The notes beneath the pieces are model-generated. The model made no database searches. It was not told where the DNA came from and saw nothing but the letters and a program-made list of their open reading frames with translations. This document shows, piece after piece, positions 1-8,300 of a stretch of DNA of 64,000 nucleotides. The stretch lies in contig NZ_QOLA01000003.1 in the NCBI RefSeq assembly GCF_003324565.1, positions 310,001 through 374,000 on the forward strand. The letters run 5' to 3'. Origin of the DNA: Streptomyces sp. SDr-06 (GTDB lineage Bacteria; Actinomycetota; Actinomycetes; Streptomycetales; Streptomycetaceae). The translations under genes were made by a program, and so were the position numbers. Positions within the stretch are counted from its first letter, which is position 1; each line of letters opens with the position of its first letter.

Positions 1-15
1 GATTCGGCTGATCGC

Positions 16-420
16 GTGCCCAAGTTCACGATATCCGCGGCCGGTTCGCGCCCCTGCACCCTCGTCGTCTGCCGCGGGTGCTGCTGCGGGGACGCCCGCA
101 AGAACCCCGGCACCGACCATGCCCGCCAGCTCGCCCGTCTGCGTACGGCAGCCGCCGAATCCGGCGGCCGGCTCGCGGTACGCACCACCGATTGCCTCGG
201 GCCCTGCGGCCAGGCCAACGTGATCGTGGTCCAGCCCTCGGGCCGGGCCCGCCAGCGAGGCGCCCGGGCGGCCTGGATCGGCTGAGTACTCGACGACGAC
301 GCCACCGACGACATCCTGGCCTGGGCCAGAGAAGGCGGCCCCGGCGAGGCCGACCCGCCGGCCACACTTGCCCTTCAGATGATCCCGGCCCCGTCCGAGG
401 CCCGCAGACGCGCGCGCTGA
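16..420 (+). pseudogene. (2Fe-2S) thioredoxin-like ferredoxin, interrupted by in-frame TGA
   Basis: The reading frame from GTG at 16 encodes a small thioredoxin-fold [2Fe-2S] ferredoxin. Cys19, the Cys22-24 run, Cys60 and Cys64 (CLGPC) give the expected four-cysteine pattern, with a C-x3-C second pair. A TGA at 283-285 ends the frame after 89 residues (AWIG-stop). The same frame then stays open for 44 more codons (VLDDDATDDILAWAREGG and on) to a TGA at 418-420, and this tail reads like the normal C-terminal part of the family. The gene therefore carries a single nonsense change or sequencing error, not a natural end. The frame is open to the left edge of the window, so the true start may lie outside. 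The cofactor-binding part precedes the stop, so a shortened protein might still fold. Confidence 0.7.
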
Positions 421-687
421 GCCATGTCCTCCTGAGCGGGAGGGCGAGGGGATGTCCTGTGCGGTGAGTGGAGCCGACTTCCCCGTCTTCCCGGGGGAGG
501 GTTCTCTTCGTGGCCAATTCAGGGAGCGCGCCGCGAACGGGCCTTTCGCTTCTCCGCGCGACGGGCCGTTCGTGTCGGCGTCGCAACTCCGGTCATGCTG
601 CGTGCTGTTGGAGTTGCGTGAGTGCCAGTCCGGGGCAGTTCTCCTCGGCGCGGGCATCCTCAGGTGATGCTCGCATGCGGTGCCGAG

Positions 688-701
688 CGAGAGCGCTCTC
701 A
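688..701. promoter_or_regulatory. Perfect 12-bp palindrome within 14-mer TGAGAGCGCTCTCG (first copy)
   Basis: The sequence reads TGAGAGCGCTCTCG on the minus strand and overlaps the stop codon of the pyridoxamine-oxidase-fold gene. The same 14-mer recurs at 6850-6863. It has the centre-symmetric GCGC core of LacI-family operators in streptomycetes. The position at a gene end argues against a promoter role here. Confidence 0.25.
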
Positions 702-1400
702 GGTGGATGCCGGGACGGTGCGCCCCGCATGGCCGCCGGTCGGGGCGGCCGCCCCGGACTGTTCCGCCGCCCCGAAGTAGTCGCCCCCCTTGCGCCGGGA
801 GTCGTCCGTACCCCAGGCGCGTGCGGCACGTTGCTGTGGAGGGACCTTCTGCAGGTGGGGGATGTGTTTGGCGCAGTGGATGTAGGCCTCTTCCACCGTG
901 ACCTCCACCCACAGGCGGGCGCGGCGGCCGGGGGCCGGGTCGAGCGGGATGTCGGGGTGGTGGGCGCGGACGTCCTCGTCCAGGAGGATGCGGGCCCGAC
1001 CGTTGACGTGCAGGCCGATGCGGTCCCGGGTGAAGTCGACCATCAGGACGCCGACGTGAGGGTTTTCCGCGATGTTGCCCATCGAGGCCATGACGCCGTT
1101 GCCGCGGTACTCGGGGTAGATGAGGGTGTGTTCGTCCAGGACCCGCAGGAAGCCCGGCGGGCCCGCCCGGAAGGTCGAGTCGCACTCGCCGTTCCGGTCC
1201 GAGGTGGCCAGGAAGAACATCTCCTGGCGGGCCACGAACTCCCTCATGCGTTCGTTGAGTTGGTCCAGGACCTGCTCGTCGTAGAAGCGGTCCGCGCGCT
1301 CGGTGGTGCCGAGGTGACGCTGTATCAGGTGCTCGCCTTCACTGCCGGGACGTACTCGTCCCGGCTCGGCCGCCCTGCCGTGCTCGATCTCTGTCGCCAA
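699..1400 (-). CDS. Pyridoxamine 5'-phosphate oxidase family protein
   Basis: This 233-residue protein has the split-barrel flavin-binding fold. The stretch FVARQEMFFLATSDRNGECD, the GPPGFLRVLD segment and the YRGNGVMASMGNI stretch are typical of FMN- or F420-binding PNPOx relatives that act on small molecules. The start is a TTG at 1400; an AGGAG lies nine bases upstream and no better ATG or GTG is in frame before the conserved core. It begins four bases after the flavohemoprotein stop, so the two are one transcriptional unit. The pairing suggests a role in nitrogen-oxide or oxidative stress chemistry, but that is inference. The last 30 residues are low-complexity. Confidence 0.85.
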   Translation of the reverse strand: MATEIEHGRAAEPGRVRPGSEGEHLIQRHLGTTERADRFYDEQVLDQLNERMREFVARQEMFFLATSDRNGECDSTFRAGPPGFLRVLDEHTLIYPEYRGNGVMASMGNIAENPHVGVLMVDFTRDRIGLHVNGRARILLDEDVRAHHPDIPLDPAPGRRARLWVEVTVEEAYIHCAKHIPHLQKVPPQQRAARAWGTDDSRRKGGDYFGAAEQSGAAAPTGGHAGRTVPAST

Positions 1401-1404
1401 GTCC

Positions 1405-3354
1405 TCAGTCTCCTGCCGTGACCAGCTCTTCGATGAAGTCGTGCCGTATGCGTTCGGACGGCATGCCGGATCCCATCAGCGCGTCGACGCCGCTGCGGAC
1501 CATTCCGGCCGGTCCGGACAGATACGCGTCGTACGCCCGCCAGGGCCCGTACTGCCTTACGGCGTCCGGCAGTTGTCCGCTGATGCTGTTCACCTCGCCG
1601 CCGACCGGGCCGGTCGCGACGACGGGGCGCACGGACAGCCAGGGGTGCTTCCGGGCCAGGGTCAGCAGGGGGTCGATGTCGTACAGGTCGCTTCCGGTGC
1701 GGGCGCCGTAGAAAACGTCCATGAGACGACGGCGGCCGTGCTCGGCGACGTCCTCGACCAGTGCCCTGATGGGGGCGATACCGGTGCCGCCGCCCAGGCA
1801 CAGCAGGCCGTTGTCAGTGGTGTGGTCTACGGTCATGGAACCTGCTGGGGGTCCGAGACGGATGACGTCGCCGGGGCGTGCGCGATGGACGAGGGCTCCG
1901 GATACCCAGCCGGCCGGGACGGCCTTGACGTGGAAGGAGAGCAGCCCGTCGGAGCGGGGCGCCGACGCGAACGAGTAGTGCCGCCACACGCGCGGCCACC
2001 AGGGGGTTTCCAGAGTGGTGTACTGACCGGCGAGGAAGGGGTAGGGCTGGTCGGGGCGTACGGTCACGACCGCGATGTCGGGGGTCCGCAGCTCGTGGGA
2101 GACGACCTCGGCGTGCCACCAGGCGGGGGAGACGGACTCGTCCGCCGCGGCGGCATCGATCATGATCTGCGAGACGGCGGTGTAGGCGTGCACCCACGCC
2201 GCCTCTGCCTCCGGGCCCCACGTGTCGGGGGCGTAGCGGGCCAGCGCGCCGAGCAGGCACTCCCCGACGGCCGGGTAGTGCTCGGGTCTGGTGCCGTACT
2301 TGCGGTGACCGCGGCCGAGATGGGACAGGTAGTCGGTCAGCGTGTCGGCGTCGTCGACGTGTTCCGCCGCCGTCAGCAGCGCTTTGAAGAGGCGGTCGCG
2401 CTGCGCGTCCATCGCGGCGGGGAAGAGCGCGCGCAGCTCGGGATGCCGCACGAAGAGCAGCGCGTAGAAGTAGGAGGTCACCTTGTCGGCGACGGGCCCG
2501 ATCTCCGTCATGGTGCGCCGGATGAGGACGGCGGTGGGGGAGGCCGCCGTGGAGGCAGCGCCGGCGGAGGGGCCAGGAGCGGCCTCCGGTTCTGGTGTGT
2601 CCGCGGCGGTGGCGGACGGCGTGCCGTGCACCGCCGCGGCAGGCCAGGTGTTGGAAGTCGGCGGTGCACTCACGTCGGCGTCTTCCGCATGCTCGGTGTG
2701 TTCGGCCTCAACTGTCCCATGAATGCTGCTGACTTCATCAGGGCTGGCCGTGTCGTCCGGCCATGTGCCCGGATCGTCCGGCCAGACGGCCTCGCCCGGC
2801 CTGACCGCCTCATAGGACGTGGGGGCCTGAGCGGCGGCCCTGGGGCCCTCGCCGGGCTCGGCGGCCTCATAGGACCGGGGCGCTTCACTATGTCCGGCTG
2901 CCTCGGCGGGCTGAGCAGTTCGGGTGGTCCCTTCCGGGCCGTCGAATTTGTTCGCGTCTCGCACTGGGTGCCGTTGCGACTCGTGCTGGTGCTCGTGCTG
3001 GCGGCCGGGGGCGGCCTGTGCGGGGGTGGTCTCGAGCGGGGGCACGGCGCGGTCTCCGTCACCGGGGTGGGAGAGCCGGGTCAGCCAGGGAGGCGGCGTG
3101 GGCTGGGCCTCCGCCGTGCGCGCCCGCTCGGCTGCGTTGCCTACGGGCCGTATCGAACTCGGCACGCTGCCGGGGCTGTTTCCCCGTACGTCCTGTCTGC
3201 CTCGGGGATCGGCGATGCCTTCATCGCCGTCGTGCTGATCCCGTCGCGGTTCGCGGGAAGCGGCAGAGGCCGCTTTCGGCGGAGTGAACCAGCCCCGCTC
3301 GCCGTTGCCGCCGCCGGAAGAGTCGTTCTCGCCCGTCGTGGTGGGAGCGTTCAT
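1405..3354 (-). CDS. Flavohemoprotein-like globin/FAD/NAD reductase with long disordered N-terminus
   Basis: The 649-residue protein has a globin domain (about 272-400), an FAD domain with RHYS at 458-461, and an NAD(P)H domain with GGGTGIAP at 521-528. That is the order of bacterial Hmp nitric-oxide dioxygenases, which turn NO into nitrate. Heme-pocket residues are visible: B10 Tyr297, E7 Gln318 and proximal His350. ATG 3354 was chosen because GAGGCGAGG precedes it at good spacing; an ATG at 3630 would add 92 residues of unlikely sequence. Residues 1-270 are rich in Pro, Ala, Glu and Asp, carry a repeated SYEA/SYEAV motif and have no family match that I recognise. Normal Hmp is about 400 residues, so this head is extra. 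The PNPOx-fold gene follows four bases downstream. Confidence 0.9.
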   Translation of the reverse strand: MNAPTTTGENDSSGGGNGERGWFTPPKAASAASREPRRDQHDGDEGIADPRGRQDVRGNSPGSVPSSIRPVGNAAERARTAEAQPTPPPWLTRLSHPGDGDRAVPPLETTPAQAAPGRQHEHQHESQRHPVRDANKFDGPEGTTRTAQPAEAAGHSEAPRSYEAAEPGEGPRAAAQAPTSYEAVRPGEAVWPDDPGTWPDDTASPDEVSSIHGTVEAEHTEHAEDADVSAPPTSNTWPAAAVHGTPSATAADTPEPEAAPGPSAGAASTAASPTAVLIRRTMTEIGPVADKVTSYFYALLFVRHPELRALFPAAMDAQRDRLFKALLTAAEHVDDADTLTDYLSHLGRGHRKYGTRPEHYPAVGECLLGALARYAPDTWGPEAEAAWVHAYTAVSQIMIDAAAADESVSPAWWHAEVVSHELRTPDIAVVTVRPDQPYPFLAGQYTTLETPWWPRVWRHYSFASAPRSDGLLSFHVKAVPAGWVSGALVHRARPGDVIRLGPPAGSMTVDHTTDNGLLCLGGGTGIAPIRALVEDVAEHGRRRLMDVFYGARTGSDLYDIDPLLTLARKHPWLSVRPVVATGPVGGEVNSISGQLPDAVRQYGPWRAYDAYLSGPAGMVRSGVDALMGSGMPSERIRHDFIEELVTAGD

Positions 3355-3393
3355 GATCTGCCTCGCCTCGAACGTCTTTCGGTCGTCTTCGCA

Positions 3394-3408
3394 TTCCGTC
3401 ATACGGAA
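3394..3408. promoter_or_regulatory. Candidate operator TTCCGT-CAT-ACGGAA
   Basis: A perfect 6-3-6 inverted repeat sits 40 bases upstream of the flavohemoprotein start, where a repressor of a nitrosative-stress gene would bind. It does not match the AT-rich NsrR consensus, so the regulator is unknown. Confidence 0.4.
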
Positions 3409-3843
3409 AGAGGTCGTAAATCGCCGACGCGATGCCTTGGAAATCCGGACCGGAACTATCCCCCGAAGTGGGCGAACCTCATGCTCGCGGGTGTGGCGCC
3501 GGGTTGAGGCCTCGGGCCTGACGGCATCGCTCACCGGCCCGGCGAATAGCCGGAAAACGCGGCTTCGCGGCATCGTGCCGGATGGCTGGCGGCACCCCCA
3601 CCTTTCTTTCCGTACTCCGGAGTTGGTCATTCCTCTAAGTCGGACTCGACCATACCGGCAGCGTTCGAAACCGCAACCCCTGGTCTTCGGACAGTCCCGT
3701 CAGTCCTGACGAAATCACGCCGGATCGCACATGTCTCCTATCCGGCCCGATGACGGAAAGGGAAAACAAAACCCGCACGGCCAAATCGCTGGGACCCGGA
3801 CGTTTCGCTCCTGCCGCCAGGGCTTTTCCTACACTTTTCGAGA

Positions 3844-3867
3844 GGCGGCGGCGGATGCGCCGCCGCC
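3844..3867 (-). terminator. Hairpin terminator after the phosphatase gene
   Basis: GGCGGCGGCG and CGCCGCCGCC form a perfect 10-bp stem with a four-base loop, 55 bases past the stop of the minus-strand phosphatase gene. There is no T-run, as is common in streptomycetes. Confidence 0.6.
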
Positions 3868-3922
3868 CCCTGTTCCTGCGGCCCGCGCCCTACGGTCACG
3901 GACGGTGGGCCCGGCCTTTCGG

Positions 3923-5539
3923 TCAGCGCCGGGTGTCGCGGCGAGGCCGTTCCAAGGTGAAGTGGTCGACCGGCGTGAGGTCCCCGTACGGCCCGTCGAA
4001 GGTGTAGTACGTGACCCGCATGAACGTGTGACCGGTGCGGGGATCGCCCGGGTCGACGTCGAAGGCGGCGAACCCGTGGGTGTGGACGCGGTCCTGGACG
4101 GCGCGCCAGGGTGCGTCCTCCGTGACGAAGACCGCCTTGCGGTGGCGGCCCTCGGTCTCCTTGCCCAGATCGACCACGACCCGACCCTTGGGCTCCTCGA
4201 ACAGGTCGTCCTGGGTGGTCGCGAAATTGCCGCCACCCCCGATGATCATGTGGACGGTGCCCTTGGCGGTGTCGGCGACATCGGTCCTGGTGGATGCCGG
4301 GACCGGGGTGCGGGCCTCGTTCGGCAGGGTGCCGCGGACCGGCAGGGAGCGCTCGTAGTAGTGCTCGTGGCCGCTGAGTACCAGATCGACCCCGTAGGCG
4401 TCGAAGAGCGGGCCCCACGCCTCGCGGATACCGAGATCGCTCCCGCTTCCGCTGCGGCTGCTGGAGATCATGGGGTGGTGCATGAAGACGACGATCCAGT
4501 CGATCCCGTCACTTGCCCGAGCTGCCTTCAACTCCCTTTCCAGCCAGCGGCGTTGGGCGCCCCCGGAGTATCCCCGTACGTAGGTGTCGCCGGAGTCCTG
4601 GATGGCCACGTCGTCGTTGGCCAGGCTGATGAAGCGGACCGCGCCGACCGTGAAGGCGTACCACAGGCCCCGTGTCTCCGGGTCGGTGTCTGCCGCCGAC
4701 CCGGGCAGGGTGAAGTACGTCTGGTAACCGGCCACGCCCAGCGGGCCGTTGCCCTTCTCGTTCTCGCCGTTGCCGACGCACGGCATCCACGGCCGCAGTC
4801 GCGTCGAGCGACTGTTGCCGATGAACCAGTCCGCCCACGTCGCCACCCGGTCCTGGCCGACGACGCCGGCCGCGGAGGCGTAGCAGAGGTCACCGTTGAC
4901 CAGGTTGAAGAGGGGACCCACCCGTTCCACCGCGGCCACGATGTCGGCCGAGGCCGCGGTGCCCGCCTGGCTGCTGGTGTAGAGCGGGAAGCGTCCGGAG
5001 GGTGAAGGCGCCCCGCCCGCAGGCCATTTGACGGCCCGTCGCAGGTTGGGGGCGCCCTGGTCGCCGAAGCTCGTGAACGTGAACGCCGCGCGGCCGCGCG
5101 GCGCCGTGGTGAACGAACCCGTCTCCGGCGCGGCGCCGTCGTGTCCGGCCGAGTACAGGTACGTGGTGCCCGGCCGAAGCCGGGTCAGGCGGGCGTGATG
5201 CACATACACCTCCGCCTGGGAGAGACCGTCGCGGTATGTGCGGGTCTCGGCGCCGATGACCGGGCCGCCGCCCCCGTCCGGGGAGCCGAGGCGCACATGC
5301 GGGCGGCGCACGGACTGGGGGCTGATCCAGGAGATGGTCATCTCGGCGGCGGGGTCCGCGCCGAACTGGAGGTGCAGGCCCGCCACGCCAGGAGCGCCGA
5401 TGCGGCTCGGTGTGCGCTGGAGTAAAGGCAGCGGCGGGGGCTGGGGCCGGTCGGCGGCTTCGGCGCTCCCCGCGGCACCGAGAGCCGCGGCCGCGGCTGC
5501 CGTCGAACCGGCCAGTACTGATCTGCGCGCGATCGGCAT
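3923..5539 (-). CDS. Secreted purple-acid-phosphatase-like metallophosphoesterase (Tat substrate)
   Basis: The 538-residue protein starts with a twin-arginine signal (ARRSVLAG, then an alanine-rich segment to AEA at about 28). Next comes a fibronectin-like N-terminal domain of purple acid phosphatases (about 50-145), then the metal-binding motifs in order: GDQG (159), GDLCY (216), GNGEN (256), FMHHP and GHEHYYER. These bind the two metal ions that hydrolyse phosphate monoesters outside the cell. ATG 5539 has GAGAG upstream. It is monocistronic, with a hairpin after the stop. Export through Tat implies that the metals are loaded before export. The exact substrate cannot be read from the sequence. 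No phosphate-regulon box was confirmed. Confidence 0.9.
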   Translation of the reverse strand: MPIARRSVLAGSTAAAAAALGAAGSAEAADRPQPPPLPLLQRTPSRIGAPGVAGLHLQFGADPAAEMTISWISPQSVRRPHVRLGSPDGGGGPVIGAETRTYRDGLSQAEVYVHHARLTRLRPGTTYLYSAGHDGAAPETGSFTTAPRGRAAFTFTSFGDQGAPNLRRAVKWPAGGAPSPSGRFPLYTSSQAGTAASADIVAAVERVGPLFNLVNGDLCYASAAGVVGQDRVATWADWFIGNSRSTRLRPWMPCVGNGENEKGNGPLGVAGYQTYFTLPGSAADTDPETRGLWYAFTVGAVRFISLANDDVAIQDSGDTYVRGYSGGAQRRWLERELKAARASDGIDWIVVFMHHPMISSSRSGSGSDLGIREAWGPLFDAYGVDLVLSGHEHYYERSLPVRGTLPNEARTPVPASTRTDVADTAKGTVHMIIGGGGNFATTQDDLFEEPKGRVVVDLGKETEGRHRKAVFVTEDAPWRAVQDRVHTHGFAAFDVDPGDPRTGHTFMRVTYYTFDGPYGDLTPVDHFTLERPRRDTRR

Positions 5540-5637
5540 ACAACACCAGTTTCACAGAGGAGAGTTGGTCGTCTGCACCCTAGGTGACGTGGGCTGGCGC
5601 CGTTCGCGTTCGGAGTGCGGCGGTGATACCGCTTGTC

Positions 5638-5679
5638 GGGCGTGGGGCGTGGGGCGTGGGGCGTGGGGCGTGGGGCGTC
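5638..5679. repeat. Heptamer tandem repeat (GGGCGTG), six units
   Basis: Five exact copies of GGGCGTG and a sixth ending in C run head to tail in the intergenic region between the phosphatase start and the deacetylase stop. The unit length is seven, so copy changes would shift frame, but no gene crosses it. A second, unrelated heptamer array lies at 29206-29254. Confidence 0.9.
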
Positions 5680-5817
5680 GGGCCGGGAGCCGGTGCCGTG
5701 GTCGCGTCGCAGGTCCCGGACGTGCCACGACCGGGGGTGGGGTCTTGTCGCGCTGGCCCATGCCTGGGCTCTCCGCATCCGGCGATACGGTCCGGGGCGC
5801 GGCCCGAGCGTCTGAAG

Positions 5818-6696
5818 TCAGGCTTTGACGGCGTCCGACAGACGCACGAACGTGTAGCCCGTGTCGAGGAGGTGAGGCACGGCGAGGCGCATTCCGGCTG
5901 CCGTGCCGCCCTTCGGATGGTTCATGTGGCCGATGACGACCGAGCCCGGCCGCACGCTTTGCATCGCCTGATGCACCTGTGCGGGTGTGAAAGTCGCTCC
6001 GCCGTCGCCGTTGACGTCGAAGCTCGCGAAGCGCTCTCCGAGGTCGGTGACGATCTTGGCCGCCACGTCGTCGCAGTAGGCGGTTCCGGAGCGGAAGAAA
6101 CGCGGTGGCCGGCCGAGGAGGTCGGTGAGCTTGGCGCGGTTGCCGGAGACCTCGTCATACACCTCGCCCGCGTTCCGCGTGCCGGGTATTCGGTAGGCGG
6201 AGCGTCCGGCGACGGACAGAGGGAGGTGCCGGGTGCCGTGGTTGGCGATCTCGAAGAGCGAGTCGGTGGCGAGCTCCTTGAAGACCGAGGGGTTCTCCTC
6301 GATCCAGCGGGAGTTGATGAACAGCGTCGCCGGAACCGAACGCTGACGCAGGAACTCGATGAGCGCACGGTCGTAGTCGCCGCCGCCCTTGCCGCCACAG
6401 GCATCGAAGGTCAGTGCGGCCGTCTTGCCGCTGGCCGGAAGGCGTGAGAGCGCTCCCGGCACGGTCAGCCCCCAGCTCGTGGGGGTCTGCTTGCCGTACC
6501 TGGCCACGATCTCGGCCTTCGATGGAATGGCGGCCGGGGGCGTGGAGGGCGGAGGCGAACCCGTGGCCGCCACCGAGGAGGGCGAGGAAGCGGGAGTGGG
6601 GGAGGCGGGGGCCGGGGAGGGGGCGGCCGACCGAGAACACCCGGTGAGCAAGCCCCCGGCCGCAACCGCCAGCACCGTACGCCGACTCACATGCAT
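5818..6696 (-). CDS. Lipoprotein polysaccharide deacetylase (NodB fold)
   Basis: The 292-residue protein opens with SRRTVLAVAAGG and a lipobox LLTGC (Cys20), followed by a Pro/Ser/Ala linker to about residue 58, so it is membrane-anchored outside the cell. The NodB core shows TFDAC at 96-100, a variant of the usual TFDDG, and the metal-binding NHGTRH with His153 and His157. Such enzymes remove acetyl groups from peptidoglycan, chitin or related sugars. The second Asp of the first motif is replaced by Ala; the same TFDAC variant is typical of a known actinobacterial branch, so it need not be inactive. It stands alone on the minus strand with no clear partner. Confidence 0.88.
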   Translation of the reverse strand: MHVSRRTVLAVAAGGLLTGCSRSAAPSPAPASPTPASSPSSVAATGSPPPSTPPAAIPSKAEIVARYGKQTPTSWGLTVPGALSRLPASGKTAALTFDACGGKGGGDYDRALIEFLRQRSVPATLFINSRWIEENPSVFKELATDSLFEIANHGTRHLPLSVAGRSAYRIPGTRNAGEVYDEVSGNRAKLTDLLGRPPRFFRSGTAYCDDVAAKIVTDLGERFASFDVNGDGGATFTPAQVHQAMQSVRPGSVVIGHMNHPKGGTAAGMRLAVPHLLDTGYTFVRLSDAVKA

Positions 6697-7011
6697 CGCG
6701 CCGCTTCCTCCGCATCAGGGCAGCGTCACTCGCCGCACTGGGCCAGCGTAAGCGGGTGCCGCATGGCGGCCTACAGGGGCCCCGACCAGGCCTTGGTCCG
6801 CTCCCGACCGAGCTTCGGGATCGAGACCTCGCCGCCGACAAGGGGGCGCTGAGAGCGCTCTCGACAAGGCCGGAGACCAGGCGGCGGCAGGCGAAGACCC
6901 GGCCGGTGCAAGGGCGTCTCTCGCCTGCCAGGCCGCTCGACCGCGAACAGGAGAAGCAGAACCAGCAGCAGGGGGGCGCACCTCGCCTGCCGGGCCGCTT
7001 GGACGGGGTGG
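6697..7011. other. Intergenic region with palindrome and 18-bp direct repeat
   Basis: There is no supported gene. It contains the 14-mer palindrome at 6850-6863 and a near-perfect 18-bp direct repeat (6920-6937 and 6982-6999, one mismatch). The deacetylase promoter should lie in the first 200 bases. Confidence 0.45.
6850..6863. promoter_or_regulatory. TGAGAGCGCTCTCG palindrome (second copy)
   Basis: This is identical to the 14-mer at 688-701 and lies 154 bases upstream of the polysaccharide deacetylase start. It resembles LacI-family operators controlling sugar genes in streptomycetes, which would fit a carbohydrate-active enzyme. This is inference from the symmetry and core only. Confidence 0.3.
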
Positions 7012-7851
7012 TCAGACGTCCGTGGGCAGGGCGATGCGCTCGTCCCCCGCGTACACGTTCATGGACGTGCCGCGCAGGAATCCCACCAGGGTCAGGCCCG
7101 ACTCGGCGGCCAGGTCCACGGCGAGCGAGGACGGCGCGGAGACCGCCGCGAGGACCGGTATCCCGGCCATGACGGCCTTCTGCGCGAGCTCGAAGGAGGC
7201 TCGCCCCGACACCAGCAGGATGCAGCGCGACAGCGGCAGCCGGTCGTCCTGGAGAGCGCGACCAACCAGCTTGTCGACCGCGTTGTGGCGGCCCACGTCC
7301 TCGCGGACGTCGAGCAGTTCGCCCTCCGGCGAGAACAGCGCGGCGGCGTGCAGCCCCCCGGTCCGGTCGAAAACCTGCTGCGAGGCGCGCAGCAGGTCGG
7401 GGAGGCTCGCGAGCAGTTCGGGCTTCACCCGCACCGGGGGAGTGTCGGCGATCGGGAAGCGGGCCTGCGTACGGACCGCGTCCAGACTGGCCTTGCCGCA
7501 CAGGCCGCACGAGGACGTCGTGTACACGTTGCGTTCGAGGGTGATGTCCGGCACCGCGACGCCGGGCGCCAGTTTCACGTCGACCACGTTGTAGGTGTTG
7601 TGCCCGTCGGCCGTCGCGCCCGCGCAGTACACGATCGACTGGAGCTCGGACGCGGAGCCGAGCACCCCCTCGCTGGCCAGGAACCCGGCTGCGAGGGCGA
7701 AGTCGTCGCCCGGCGTCCGCATCGTGATCGCGAGGGGCTTCCCGTTGAGCCGGATCTCCAGAGGCTCCTCCGCGACCAGGGTGTCCGGGCGGGTCGACAC
7801 CGCACCGTCTCGGATGCGGATGACGCGGCGGCGTTCGGTGACTCGTCCCAT
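7012..7851 (-). CDS. fdhD: Formate dehydrogenase accessory sulfurtransferase FdhD
   Basis: The 279-residue protein carries the FdhD signature CGLCG with Cys115 and Cys118, [10 protein letters not shown] near the N-terminus, [13 protein letters not shown] and [12 protein letters not shown]. FdhD passes sulfur from a cysteine desulfurase to the molybdenum cofactor of formate dehydrogenase, which needs the sulfido ligand. It works in the cytoplasm. The gene looks intact and full-length. The structural genes that should accompany it survive only as fragments just upstream (7931-8300), so its client here is either encoded elsewhere or lost. A GAGGG lies three bases before the ATG. Confidence 0.95.
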   Translation of the reverse strand: MGRVTERRRVIRIRDGAVSTRPDTLVAEEPLEIRLNGKPLAITMRTPGDDFALAAGFLASEGVLGSASELQSIVYCAGATADGHNTYNVVDVKLAPGVAVPDITLERNVYTTSSCGLCGKASLDAVRTQARFPIADTPPVRVKPELLASLPDLLRASQQVFDRTGGLHAAALFSPEGELLDVREDVGRHNAVDKLVGRALQDDRLPLSRCILLVSGRASFELAQKAVMAGIPVLAAVSAPSSLAVDLAAESGLTLVGFLRGTSMNVYAGDERIALPTDV

Positions 7852-7930
7852 GCCCTCAGTCCCTACAGTCGCTCTGGTCGGTCTCGTGTCTGTGCGTGCT
7901 CGTGTCTGTACGTGCTGGGAGCCGAAGCGT

Positions 7931-8300
7931 CCTGACGCACAGGTTGGCCTGGGTCACCGGGATGTCGTGCGGTGAGGTGACCTGGACGGTCTCATTGTCC
8001 TGCACAGGGAGGGTGACGTTGCAGCCGACGCCGCGCTAGGCGTACACGGCGGGGGTCGCCGTCCGGGCCGCCTCGTCCCAGGGTGGCTGCCACCCGCGAT
8101 GTCGGGCCCGCCGATTGTGAGCGGGATGTCCAGCTCGTCGGGGCGTACGAAGCGGGACGTCGCACCGCCAGGAGCACGGTCCGCACCCGTTCCGGTGGGC
8201 CTGAGAGCGCGATCAGCCCGAGCGAGGAGGCGAACGGCAGCTCGTACATGCCCGGCGGGGACACGTTTCCCGAGACGCGGAACAGCTTGGTGCCCGTAGA
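7931..8300 (-). pseudogene. Remnants of a formate dehydrogenase locus (NuoF-like and FdhA fragments)
   Basis: Two decayed pieces lie in the order expected of an fdhBA operon. From 8300 down to about 8100 the minus strand reads TGTKLFRVSGNVSPPGMYEL and then, after a frame change, SRFVRPDELDIPLT, which is the C-terminal region of NuoF-like NADH-binding subunits. From about 8040 down to 7931 a different frame reads RGVGCNVTLPVQDNETVQV then [15 protein letters not shown], the N-terminal iron-sulfur region of FdhA. A TAG replaces the residues before RGVGC. Most of both genes is gone, so this is a deletion plus frameshifts, not one sequencing error. Identification rests on motif recall. Confidence 0.65.

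Larger units (their letters stand above)
3355..3922. other. 568-bp upstream region of the flavohemoprotein gene
   Basis: No gene is supported here. It holds the promoter region of the minus-strand flavohemoprotein gene, two palindromes (3394-3408, and ACTCCGGAGT at 3614-3623) and the terminator of the phosphatase gene at 3844-3867. Base composition is a little less GC-rich around 3390-3430. Confidence 0.5.

Noticed and set aside
452..667. 71-codon plus-strand frame after the ferredoxin gene
   Set aside because: It has no ribosome site, no family resemblance and weak codon bias; the region up to 687 appears empty.
1441..3507. 688-codon plus-strand frame opposite the flavohemoprotein
   Set aside because: It is the complement of a gene with conserved heme, FAD and NAD motifs and has no recognisable motif or start signal.
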